A stretch of 33,052 bases of DNA from JAYWDA01 sp043779185 (lineage in GTDB: Bacteria; Bdellovibrionota; Bdellovibrionia; Bdellovibrionales; Bdellovibrionaceae): contig JAYWEQ010000089.1 in the NCBI GenBank assembly GCA_043779185.1, forward strand, positions 1 to 33,052. Direction: 5' to 3'. Below are positions 7,162 through 14,228 of this stretch, one piece after another. Position 1 is the first letter of the stretch. The number at the start of each line of letters is the position of its first letter. Under the pieces are notes generated by a model. It was given only the letters and a program-made list of their open reading frames with translations, was not told the DNA's origin and did no database searches. The position numbers were made by a program, and so were the translations under genes.

Positions 7162-8313
7162 CTAATCCCTGAAAACTGTGATTGTCATCGTCTGGTTATG
7201 AAGTCGACAATCCGTGATAACCCCTGCTGACGGGCAGATTTCACCATTAGAATAAAATCCAGTCACCGGGGCCCCTTTTAAAGACGCTCTGACTGTTTCG
7301 ACTTCTTCTTCAATATCTTCTTCGCCGACAACAAGTTTACGTCCGACACAGCTGACTAGAATTCCTAACGAGTCGGCGGCATCAAGGGAAAGGATTCCCT
7401 TTCCTGCTAGGTCTGCGGCCTGGCCAGCCCCTTTCACAAGATCTGTCGTTTGGGCATGCATCAATCGGACATTTCCATCTTGCGGAACGTCCCCGGCTAA
7501 AATCAGGCTGCCATTTTTTTCGTCGATTCCCAAAATTGTTCGGATCAGATCTGATTTGTCTTCGCCATGCTCAAGAACTGATAATGGAAAATGCAAGGCT
7601 GATCCCGGCAAATCTTTAGCGAACTCGCCCAAATAATTTTTGTAAACAGTCAAAGCTGAAACGCCGTCGATTTCATATAAAATATTTCCCACAACGCGAG
7701 TCACTTTACGACTAGGTCCGAAAGCTTGCCAACCTCCAACAGAACCAAATGAAACTTTAATGGCATCGCCGTAAAAACCAATCGCAGCACAACCTTCGGT
7801 CATGACCGTTTCGTTCAGCATCACGAACGTTTTTGTGAAACGGCCATTATCACCGGCAAGACCGCCCGTAATAATGACTTTATTTCCTACTTTTTTTTGC
7901 ATTCCTTGAATCATTGCACTGCCATTAACATTTGTTCCTTGTGCAAGAATAAATATTGCCTTCAAATCTGGGGCTGCCAAACTTGTAGCCAAGCGGTGAC
8001 CCATGGCCTCTGAATCTTCAATGCCTTTTGAGGCTTCTGATGCTAACTTAATCTTTGGATTTTTAAAGGTCGCTGCCGTTAAAACTAAACTTCCCGATGT
8101 GATTCCATCATTGACAATTTCACCGGCTGTGGAACAACCAATCACATTGGCATTTGGAAATTCAGCTTTTAATTTCTTAGCAAAGCCCGGATCTTCAAAA
8201 AAATTACAGTCGGCAAAAGCAAAAATGATCTGAGGATTATTTTTATTCAAAGGCTGCAATTTGGCTGAATTAAAATCGGCCGGCTTACGAATAACGATTT
8301 GTTCTGTTTTCAT
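7162..8313 (-). CDS. FIST-domain sensory protein
   Basis: A 383-residue protein with FIST N (about residues 25-215) and FIST C (about 218-370) domains. Visible motifs are VIGCSTAGEIV (57-67), GGLAGDNGRF (150-159), GGWQAFGP (193-200) and the late TGFYSNGEICPS. FIST proteins bind small ligands, proposed to be amino acids, and feed two-component, cyclic-di-GMP or phosphatase outputs. I chose ATG 8313 because TAGGAG lies just upstream and the family starts here; an in-frame extension to 8379 is open but has no ribosome site. The next gene, a PP2C phosphatase, follows directly, so FIST is probably the input that controls the phosphatase. An inverted repeat sits in the leader (8335-8358). Confidence 0.93.
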   Translation of the reverse strand: MKTEQIVIRKPADFNSAKLQPLNKNNPQIIFAFADCNFFEDPGFAKKLKAEFPNANVIGCSTAGEIVNDGITSGSLVLTAATFKNPKIKLASEASKGIEDSEAMGHRLATSLAAPDLKAIFILAQGTNVNGSAMIQGMQKKVGNKVIITGGLAGDNGRFTKTFVMLNETVMTEGCAAIGFYGDAIKVSFGSVGGWQAFGPSRKVTRVVGNILYEIDGVSALTVYKNYLGEFAKDLPGSALHFPLSVLEHGEDKSDLIRTILGIDEKNGSLILAGDVPQDGNVRLMHAQTTDLVKGAGQAADLAGKGILSLDAADSLGILVSCVGRKLVVGEEDIEEEVETVRASLKGAPVTGFYSNGEICPSAGVITDCRLHNQTMTITVFRD

Positions 8314-8334
8314 ATGTTGGACTCCTATATAGAT

Positions 8335-8358
8335 GTGAAGACGACAGGCCATCTTCAC
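8335..8358. repeat. Inverted repeat in FIST leader
   Basis: GTGAAGA (8335-8341) and TCTTCAC (8352-8358) form a perfect 7-bp inverted repeat around 10 bases. It ends 21 bases upstream of the FIST ATG. It could be an operator or an RNA hairpin just before the ribosome site. Confidence 0.5.
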
Positions 8359-8424
8359 CTTATCTTTGTAGATTAACAATTTTTTTTAACAATTCCAGTC
8401 TTAGGCATAGACCGGTAAAAACGA

Positions 8425-8976
8425 TTAGCTTCGGCGCCGAATAATCAACATTTCTGCCACGACATAAATCACCATACTGGTCGGTAAACCAACTCCCTTG
8501 AGCAGGGCCCAATGGGCGGTGGTCCAGAAAAAAGATGACCAGACCGCCAGCACGGTGTGCGCTAAAAAAAACAGGCCCAACCGAAAGGCAAAACCTTTCA
8601 TTTTTGGATGAAGAAATTCGGGCATCACCTGACCCTGCTTTTCGGCCATCAAGACTAAGATATTTTTTTTAGCAAGGAGGGAACCCCAAAGAAATAAAAC
8701 AAAAAAACCTTCAAACAAAGCCGGCTGAAGTTTAAACCAAATTCCGTCTGACGAAACCAGTGAAAGACCTCCTAGAATCAAGATCATTAAATTACTGACC
8801 CAGGTGATGGTCGAAATTTTTTTTTGCGTGACGTATTCATAAAGAACTTCGCCTAAACCAAACACCATACCAGCGATAATTCCAGCCAGGGTTCCGTACT
8901 GATCTTCGATGACAGCAAATGCCACCAGGGGCAAAACCCCACCAAAAAAAAACGCCAGGGCCTGTGGTCTTTTCAT
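8425..8976 (-). CDS. YciB/IspZ-like inner-membrane protein
   Basis: A 183-residue hydrophobic protein with about five or six predicted membrane segments. The arrangement resembles the YciB (septation protein A) family: an N-terminal hydrophobic block (FFFGGVLPLVAFAVI), the segment LYEYVTQKKISTITWVSN, the hydrophobic pair ILILGGLSLVS, WFKLQPALFEG with LWGSLLAKKN, and a C-terminal pair of membrane helices. In enterics YciB is an inner-membrane protein linked to envelope and septum maintenance. The resemblance is in layout and a few motifs, so a remote homologue of unknown role is possible. No strong ribosome site precedes the ATG. It lies downstream of the GlsB-type gene, separated by a palindromic hairpin. 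Confidence 0.6.
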   Translation of the reverse strand: MKRPQALAFFFGGVLPLVAFAVIEDQYGTLAGIIAGMVFGLGEVLYEYVTQKKISTITWVSNLMILILGGLSLVSSDGIWFKLQPALFEGFFVLFLWGSLLAKKNILVLMAEKQGQVMPEFLHPKMKGFAFRLGLFFLAHTVLAVWSSFFWTTAHWALLKGVGLPTSMVIYVVAEMLIIRRRS

Positions 8977-8993
8977 TTTTAAAGCTTAGATTT

Positions 8994-9019
8994 TTTCCAG
9001 CTCGGCGCCAAGCTGGAAA
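8994..9019 (-). repeat. 26-base palindrome between two membrane-protein genes
   Basis: A near-perfect palindrome (TTTCCAGCT..AGCTGGAAA with GGCGCC at its centre) has a single mismatched pair. In the minus-strand transcript that pair is a G-U wobble, so the RNA would fold into a strong hairpin. It is flanked by T runs on the plus strand (A runs in the minus transcript), so it is not a standard terminator for the minus-strand genes on either side. Confidence 0.55.
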
Positions 9020-9038
9020 TTTTTTTGAAGGACAGAAT

Positions 9039-9296
9039 TTATACTTTTCGAAGACCTGGCGAAGCAAGGTGGTAAATAAAAAGGACAATCATTGCTCCGA
9101 TGACCGCCATGACGAAGCCGGCGGGCTCGCCTTGTCCGTAAAGTCCCATCGCTTGACCTAGCCAAGAGCCTAACCAAGCGCCGACAATTCCAAGAACGGC
9201 CGTCAACACAAAGCCCATGGGATCACGTCCCGGCATTAAAAATCGTGCAATTAAACCGACGATCAAACCAATCACAAGTGTTGCAATGATACCCAT
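9039..9296 (-). CDS. GlsB/YeaQ/YmgE-family small membrane protein
   Basis: An 85-residue protein with three membrane segments and the family's glycine pattern: GIIATLVIGLIVGLIARFLMPGRDP, then GFVLTAVLGIVGAWLGSWLG, and finally GFVMAVIGAMIVLFIYHL. This is the transglycosylase-associated/GlsB family, which is usually induced by general stress and sits in the cytoplasmic membrane; its biochemical role is unknown. The start is supported by AGGAGA 6 bases upstream. Length is normal for the family. The downstream YciB-like gene on the same strand may be part of the same unit, with a hairpin between them. Confidence 0.93.
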   Translation of the reverse strand: MGIIATLVIGLIVGLIARFLMPGRDPMGFVLTAVLGIVGAWLGSWLGQAMGLYGQGEPAGFVMAVIGAMIVLFIYHLASPGLRKV

Positions 9297-9463
9297 ACAA
9301 TTTCTCCTTTTTTGAGGTCAGATAAAGACATTAATAGGTGTTAGGACGCAAAGGTGATGCCACAGCTACAACCCGGCGAATTCAACGGAGCCGTTAAATC
9401 GCGCCAACAAAAAGCCCCAAAGTGTAAAATTGTCCCTTTTTAAAAATACGGAATGCAAAAAAC

Positions 9464-10543
9464 CTAAATGCGAGCCGTTCGATTTCGCAGCCAGTGATCG
9501 GCGATTGTGATTGCGGCCATGGCTTCAACGATAGCCACCGCACGGGGAAGGACACAGGGATCATGACGGCCTTTGCCTTCAATTTCAGTCGTTTCGCCCT
9601 GCTGAGTGACCGTCATTTGTTTTTTCATTAATGTCGCCACAGGCTTAAAGGCGACATTAAAATAAATCGGCATTCCGTTGCTGATACCGCCCTGGATTCC
9701 ACCAGAATCATTTTTTGAAGTTTGAATTTGGTCCATTGATTTTATAAAAGGATCATTGTGCTCTGACCCTTTCATGCTGGCCCCTGAAAATCCTGAACCG
9801 TATTCAAAACCTTTGACGGCGTTAATGCTGAGCATGGCTTTACCAAGATCGGCATGCAGACGATCAAAAACAGGCTCGCCCAATCCCGCTGGACAACCTT
9901 GAATGACGGCTGTCACAACCCCGCCAAGGGTGTCGCCTTCTTCACGGACTTTTTCAATTAAAACTTGCATCGCCGCCGCCGTTTCTGGGTCGGGACAATG
10001 CACGGAATTCTGCCAGGTCATTTGCAAATTCAGATCGGTCCAAGATTTTTGCAATTTAATATTTCCAACTTGTGAAACATAGCCTTGCACCATGATTCCG
10101 ACATTTTTCAACAACATTTGCGCGATAGCTCCCGCAAAGACCCTGGCCACCGTTTCGCGGGCGCTGGACCTTCCGCCGCCGCGATGATCCCGGCTTCCGT
10201 ACTTTGCATCATAACTGAAATCGCTATGAGAGGGACGGTACTTGGCAACAAGCGCATTGTAATCTTGCGACCGCTGATCTTCGTTTCGGAAAAGAGCAGC
10301 CAAAGGGGCTCCTGTTGTCTTTCCTTCAAACACGCCGGAAATAATCTCAGGACAATCACTCTCTTTCCGCTGCGTCGTTAATAAACTTTGCCCCGGTTTT
10401 CTTTTGTCTAATTGTTGCTGAATAAATTCTAGATCGACAAATAACCCCGCAGGGCAGCCATCGATCACAGCGCCCATCATAGGTCCGTGGGATTCACCAA
10501 ATGTTGTGACTCTAAAAATGCTGCCAAAACTATTGCCTGCCAT
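9464..10543 (-). CDS. aroC: Chorismate synthase
   Basis: A 359-residue enzyme catalysing the last step of the shikimate pathway, EPSP to chorismate, using reduced FMN in the cytoplasm. Signatures present are TFGESHGPMMGAVIDGCPAG near the N-terminus, the RSSARETVARVFAGAIA segment, SGGIQGGISNGMPI, and GRHDPCVLPRAVAIVEAMAA near the C-terminus. Length is normal. It follows aroA by 12 bases with GGGGA as ribosome site, so the two consecutive pathway steps are encoded in order. I see no terminator behind it. Confidence 0.97.
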   Translation of the reverse strand: MAGNSFGSIFRVTTFGESHGPMMGAVIDGCPAGLFVDLEFIQQQLDKRKPGQSLLTTQRKESDCPEIISGVFEGKTTGAPLAALFRNEDQRSQDYNALVAKYRPSHSDFSYDAKYGSRDHRGGGRSSARETVARVFAGAIAQMLLKNVGIMVQGYVSQVGNIKLQKSWTDLNLQMTWQNSVHCPDPETAAAMQVLIEKVREEGDTLGGVVTAVIQGCPAGLGEPVFDRLHADLGKAMLSINAVKGFEYGSGFSGASMKGSEHNDPFIKSMDQIQTSKNDSGGIQGGISNGMPIYFNVAFKPVATLMKKQMTVTQQGETTEIEGKGRHDPCVLPRAVAIVEAMAAITIADHWLRNRTARI

Positions 10544-10555
10544 AAAATTCCCCGA

Positions 10556-11851
10556 TCACGAAGTCATTAACTGTAAAATATTAAAAAATTCTGGATATGA
10601 AACCCCAACACAGTCGGCATTTTCAATAAGACTTTCACCATCAGCTATCAATGCGGCAATGCTGAAGGCCATCGCAATTCGATGATCATCAAAGCTTTGC
10701 AATGCCGCACCTTGAAGTTTTTGGGGCCCTTGAATAGAAAAACCATCCGGGCGCGTTTCAATATTTCCACCCATTGAACGCAAATTATTCGCTATCGCTT
10801 CAATACGGTCGGTTTCTTTGACTCGTAACTCGTGGGCGCCAAAAACTTCCGTCAGCCCTTCTGCTTGCGTCGCTAGGACAGCCAATAAGGGCAACTCATC
10901 AATCAGCGATGGAATCTCGGTGGCTTCGATCCGGACTGCTTTTAAAAACCCACTGATGTCACGATGGCGCAATCTGAGTCGACCCACCGGTTCTGCATTT
11001 TCATGGGTCATTTCCATTTCAATGGGGGCGCCCATTTTTTGAAGCACACGGACAAAACCTAAGCGCGAAGGATTTAATGAAATGCGCTGCATTTCAACTT
11101 CTGCACCAGGAATAAGGCAAGCACCGGCTAACCAAAAGGCCGCAGTGGAGGGATCGCCAGGAACAAGAATTGTCGATGGTTCAATTTTTTGTCCCCCGGC
11201 GATTTCAATTTGCGTGGCCGTTGTTTTTATTTCTACACCTAAAGATTTGAGCATTCGTTCGGTGTGATCACGACTATGAATCTGGCCGGTGATGCGCGTT
11301 TTACCTTCGCTTGTTAAAGCGGCTAAAATCAAGGCCGTTTTAATTTGGGCACTGGCAATTTTTAATTCATAATCGATGCCGTGCAAGGCTGCACCGTGAA
11401 TTTTTAAAGGCGCAAAGTTTTCCTCTGTCAAAATCAGATCCGCACCCATTAAACGTAAAGGATCGGCAACTCTTTTCATGGGACGACGAATTAAGGATTT
11501 ATCGCCAGTCAGTTCGCTTGAAAAATTTTTTTGCCCTGCTAGAAGCCCCATCAATAGCCGCAATGTCGTTCCAGAATTCCCACAATTTAAAGTTTGCCGA
11601 GGAGATCTGAAGCCAAACAGACCCCGGCCTATGACCTCGGTGATATTATTTTTTTGACTGATCTGAAGGCCCATCATCTGAAGGCATTCAGCGGTCGCTT
11701 GAACATCGGCGCTATCAAGCAAGCCTTTTATCAAAGTACGGCCCTCTGATAAAGCCCCGATGATTAAAGCGCGATGGGATATTGATTTGTCCCCTGGAAC
11801 AAGGGGTGTACCTGTAAACTGATTGGTGGGTCGAACAATTCGATTTTTCAT
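10556..11851 (-). CDS. aroA: 3-phosphoshikimate 1-carboxyvinyltransferase (EPSP synthase)
   Basis: A 431-residue enzyme joining phosphoenolpyruvate to shikimate 3-phosphate, the sixth shikimate step. Motifs: VPGDKSISHRALIIGAL (substrate loop), NCGNSGTTLRLLMGLL, LIRRPMKRVADPL, HSRDHTERML, DELPLLAVLATQAEG (catalytic Asp), RVKETDRIEAI (catalytic Glu) and DDHRIAMAFSIAAL. The GNSGTTLRL sequence, in place of the enteric GNAGTAMRP, suggests a class II-type enzyme; glyphosate behaviour cannot be inferred with certainty. It starts 18 bases after the msrC-like gene, with an AGGAAG ribosome site, and leads into aroC. Confidence 0.97.
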   Translation of the reverse strand: MKNRIVRPTNQFTGTPLVPGDKSISHRALIIGALSEGRTLIKGLLDSADVQATAECLQMMGLQISQKNNITEVIGRGLFGFRSPRQTLNCGNSGTTLRLLMGLLAGQKNFSSELTGDKSLIRRPMKRVADPLRLMGADLILTEENFAPLKIHGAALHGIDYELKIASAQIKTALILAALTSEGKTRITGQIHSRDHTERMLKSLGVEIKTTATQIEIAGGQKIEPSTILVPGDPSTAAFWLAGACLIPGAEVEMQRISLNPSRLGFVRVLQKMGAPIEMEMTHENAEPVGRLRLRHRDISGFLKAVRIEATEIPSLIDELPLLAVLATQAEGLTEVFGAHELRVKETDRIEAIANNLRSMGGNIETRPDGFSIQGPQKLQGAALQSFDDHRIAMAFSIAALIADGESLIENADCVGVSYPEFFNILQLMTS

Positions 11852-11869
11852 AGGGAACCGACTTCCTTT

Positions 11870-12364
11870 TTAGAAGGAAGCAGGCCAAGTCGTCAATTGA
11901 AGTAGTTCTTGCACGAGCTTTTCAAGACCCTGTGCATCTGTTAAATCAAAACGTTGAACTTCAGGGGAATCAACGTCTAAGACCCCCAGTAAACGATTTT
12001 GAAAAACTAAAGGAATGACAATTTCAGATTTTGACCGGGAATCACAAGCAATATGTCCGGGAAACTGATCCACATCATCAACCAGCAACGTCTGGCGATT
12101 TTGCGCGGCGATTCCGCACACGCCGCGACCTAATGGAATCCTAAGGCAGGCCGGAAGTCCCTGAAAGGGCCCCAAACGAAGCTCCCCGTCTTGCCAAAGA
12201 TAAAATCCCACCCAATTGATCTTTGGCATATGTACATTCAAGGCGGCCGCCGCATTGGCTAAATTGGTCAGCCAATATTTTTCATAAAGGCCGGTCAGCT
12301 CGCCGCAAAGTTCTTTATAAAAAAGATCTTTTTTATCATAGGAAATCTTATTGAATTCGTGCAT
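11870..12364 (-). CDS. msrC: Free methionine-(R)-sulfoxide reductase, GAF fold
   Basis: A 164-residue single GAF-domain protein. The three cysteines of the fRMsr family are present: Cys73 (LPACLRIPLG), Cys83 (GRGVCGIAAQ) and Cys107 (FPGHIACDSRSKSEI). The surrounding motifs (NWVGFYLW, RGVCG, FPGHIACD, SEIVIPL) are diagnostic. The enzyme reduces free methionine-R-sulfoxide in the cytoplasm and protects the methionine pool. I chose ATG 12364; a TTG directly upstream is possible. AAAGG lies 8 bases before the ATG. It sits between an outer-membrane protein gene and aroA on the same strand, and it is probably co-transcribed with them. No functional tie to the shikimate genes is obvious. Confidence 0.93.
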   Translation of the reverse strand: MHEFNKISYDKKDLFYKELCGELTGLYEKYWLTNLANAAAALNVHMPKINWVGFYLWQDGELRLGPFQGLPACLRIPLGRGVCGIAAQNRQTLLVDDVDQFPGHIACDSRSKSEIVIPLVFQNRLLGVLDVDSPEVQRFDLTDAQGLEKLVQELLQLTTWPASF

Positions 12365-12381
12365 CAATTTGACCTTTGCGG

Positions 12382-13137
12382 TTAAAACATCAACATCAGC
12401 CCGGCCGCCAAACGAGCCCCTGAAAGATCGGCCTCCACCGCACCACTTCTGCCGATCAATTTTTGGCCACTGCGAATGGGCACACCGTTGATGGTCGATT
12501 GGTAATCACTGGTCGCGGTCAAAGTGCTTTTCATCATTTCGTAACCAAGTTCTAAGAAAATACCGAAAGTGTTCGAGTAAAGATAACCTAAAGAAGCCCG
12601 CGCTCGATAACCCATCGGAGCATCAGACCAAGTGATGTCTTCCGCATTTCCGCCCGTCAATGTTTCGTGATATTCAAATTTGTTGGCTTTGCCGATGCCA
12701 AGTCCCGTTGTTAAAAGAAAATCTCCAAAAACAAAAGGCACATCATAAAATAAATAGGTCGCGGCATAATTGAAGCTGTCTTTGACAGAAACACCCGTCG
12801 CTCCAATATCTGTATTTTTAAGATCCTGCCGAGCCGTAAAATAATGAACCATCAGATGGCCGGGGCCAATGCGAACGCCGATGCCAAAATCAGTTTGAGG
12901 CAATCGATCCAAAATTCCGTCTGCCGCTGTCGTGTTATTCCAAAGAAACTGTTTCCGGTAATTGGCAAGATCGACGGGATCTACGATCGCAACTCCGTAA
13001 CTGCCTTGAATTCTGAAAAGACTGTCGCCGCCAAAAGAGGATCCTGAAAAACTGCTCGTCGATTTTCTAGATCGGGTCCGACCTGCAGCCCAAGTCAACT
13101 GCGGAATGAGCATTATCAAAATGAGAATATATTTCAT
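12382..13137 (-). CDS. Predicted outer-membrane beta-barrel protein
   Basis: A 251-residue exported protein. Residues 1-17 form a signal peptide (MKYILILIMLIPQLTWA, then AGRTRS). A Ser/Gly/Arg-rich linker follows, then alternating aromatic strands (SLFRIQGSYGVAIV, FGIGVRIGPGHLMVHYF, YAATYLFYDVPFVFGDFLLTTGLGIG, ASLGYLYSNTFGIFLELGYEM). The C-terminus ends in Phe (AAGLMLMF), as many outer-membrane barrels do. It resembles OmpW/OmpA-like small barrels, but no specific family is recognised. I chose ATG 13137, which has AGAGGAG just upstream; the longer open frame to 13236 has no signal peptide. It is first in the run with msrC, aroA and aroC. Confidence 0.8.
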   Translation of the reverse strand: MKYILILIMLIPQLTWAAGRTRSRKSTSSFSGSSFGGDSLFRIQGSYGVAIVDPVDLANYRKQFLWNNTTAADGILDRLPQTDFGIGVRIGPGHLMVHYFTARQDLKNTDIGATGVSVKDSFNYAATYLFYDVPFVFGDFLLTTGLGIGKANKFEYHETLTGGNAEDITWSDAPMGYRARASLGYLYSNTFGIFLELGYEMMKSTLTATSDYQSTINGVPIRSGQKLIGRSGAVEADLSGARLAAGLMLMF

Positions 13138-13278
13138 GAGATCTCCTCTAAAAGTTCTAACCTTATTGTCACATCGATTCAGGCGTTCGGCAATTGGCCT
13201 TAGCCTAAAGGTCAGCTCAATCTGAGACTGCGGCATCAGTGACGTCGTTAAATTAACTTGTTTGCAAAGGTCCAGGTC

Positions 13279-13704
13279 ATGTACGGCCTTGAAGGAGCTC
13301 TTAGTTTAAAATCGGGCGCTTTGTCTTGCGAGGTTGCTGATATTTTAGTGGCTGGTGAAAGTCTATCCCATCATTTAACCAAACTGGTTGGGGGCGTTTC
13401 GTGGAGTCCTCCGACAGAGCGCTATCATTTGAAAGTTCCTAAAAACTTTGCCATTACTTTTTTAGGATCGGTCTTAACTTCTATTTCAGAAACAGCCCTA
13501 AGAAACAATTTAGAAATGTCAGGCATCCAAGGCTTGGTCGAAAAAGATCAAAGTCATATTATCATCAAACTCTATTTTGCGGGGATGCCGCACTTTGAAT
13601 GGGCCACATTGCAATCGATTCTTTCAATTTTAGCTTGTGGCTGTGAGTCCGTGACCCTGAATGCCAATGATCAAGGCCTGGCGATCCATTTGCCTTTGTG
13701 TTAG
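13279..13704 (+). CDS. Uncharacterised cytoplasmic protein
   Basis: A 141-residue protein from ATG 13279 (MYGLEGALSLK), chosen because AAAGG lies 8 bases upstream; an in-frame TTG at 13258 is less likely. It has no signal peptide and no membrane segment. Its sequence mixes short hydrophobic strands and helices (SHHLTKLVGGVSW, VPKNFAITFLGSVLTSI, SHIIIKLYFAGMPHFEW, LQSILSILACGCESVTL), consistent with a small alpha/beta fold. Three of its four cysteines are near the C-terminus (CGC, LC at the end). I do not recognise the family. It converges with the STAS/HATPase pair, ending 11 bases from the STAS stop. Confidence 0.6.
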   Translation: MYGLEGALSLKSGALSCEVADILVAGESLSHHLTKLVGGVSWSPPTERYHLKVPKNFAITFLGSVLTSISETALRNNLEMSGIQGLVEKDQSHIIIKLYFAGMPHFEWATLQSILSILACGCESVTLNANDQGLAIHLPLC

Positions 13705-13715
13705 GCCTTTGATGC

Positions 13716-14228
13716 TTAATTTCCGCGATGTTGCTCTAAGCAGGTTAAGTACTTTTCGGGAAAGGCGTCCATTTCCATCGGCTTTGCGCATTGGGGGCAA
13801 GTCATGTCGCACATCTTGGCCAAAATTTCTTCTTTCGACTTGGACTGCTCAAAATATTTTTCGGGCTCAAATAATCGTGTGGCCGTGGCACCACAGTGAT
13901 CACAGAAAAAAGGAATAAAGACGGATTTAATTTTTGATTTTTTAGGGATAAATGAATCAACATTAGTGATTTGACTGACCAAGATGGGTGGGAGTTCTCG
14001 AAAAACAATGTCAACAGCAGGAAAATTTTTACTTAATTGCACCATCCAAAGAATCCAATTTCGGATGCCTCCTGAATTAATATATGTGACTTTGCCGACA
14101 TCCATATCCAACTCAGTCACTCCATTCATATCAAGCTCGGGCAGCTGGCAGCTGCCCTGAATCTCGCCCTCTAAGGTCAGGTGGAGGGTTTTATTATCTG
14201 TCGATTGCAAAGATTTAAATGGATTCAT
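13716..14228 (-). CDS. STAS-like protein with C-terminal zinc ribbon
   Basis: A 170-residue protein. Residues 12-100 resemble a STAS domain (LHLTLEGEI, then VTELDMDVGKVTYINSGGIRNWILWM). Residues 108-150 hold CDHC (109-112) and CPQC (144-147), with an extra Cys140; this is a probable zinc ribbon. STAS proteins are the antagonists in partner switching, and the phospho-serine normally lies in a D-S-S-G loop. Here the loop reads N51-S52-G53-G54, so the position of SpoIIAA Ser58 is glycine and only the preceding serine remains. Its start overlaps the stop of the HATPase gene by 4 bases (ATGA), as a kinase-antagonist pair would. The domain call is from motif and context and is not certain. Confidence 0.7.
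   Translation of the reverse strand: MNPFKSLQSTDNKTLHLTLEGEIQGSCQLPELDMNGVTELDMDVGKVTYINSGGIRNWILWMVQLSKNFPAVDIVFRELPPILVSQITNVDSFIPKKSKIKSVFIPFFCDHCGATATRLFEPEKYFEQSKSKEEILAKMCDMTCPQCAKPMEMDAFPEKYLTCLEQHRGN

Noticed and set aside
8313..8379. Longer start for the FIST protein (22 extra residues)
   Set aside because: No ribosome site, and the extension covers the inverted repeat and leader; ATG 8313 has a good TAGGAG site.
13138..13236. N-terminal extension of the outer-membrane protein
   Set aside because: The signal peptide starts at 13137 and is directly preceded by AGAGGAG; the extension would bury it.
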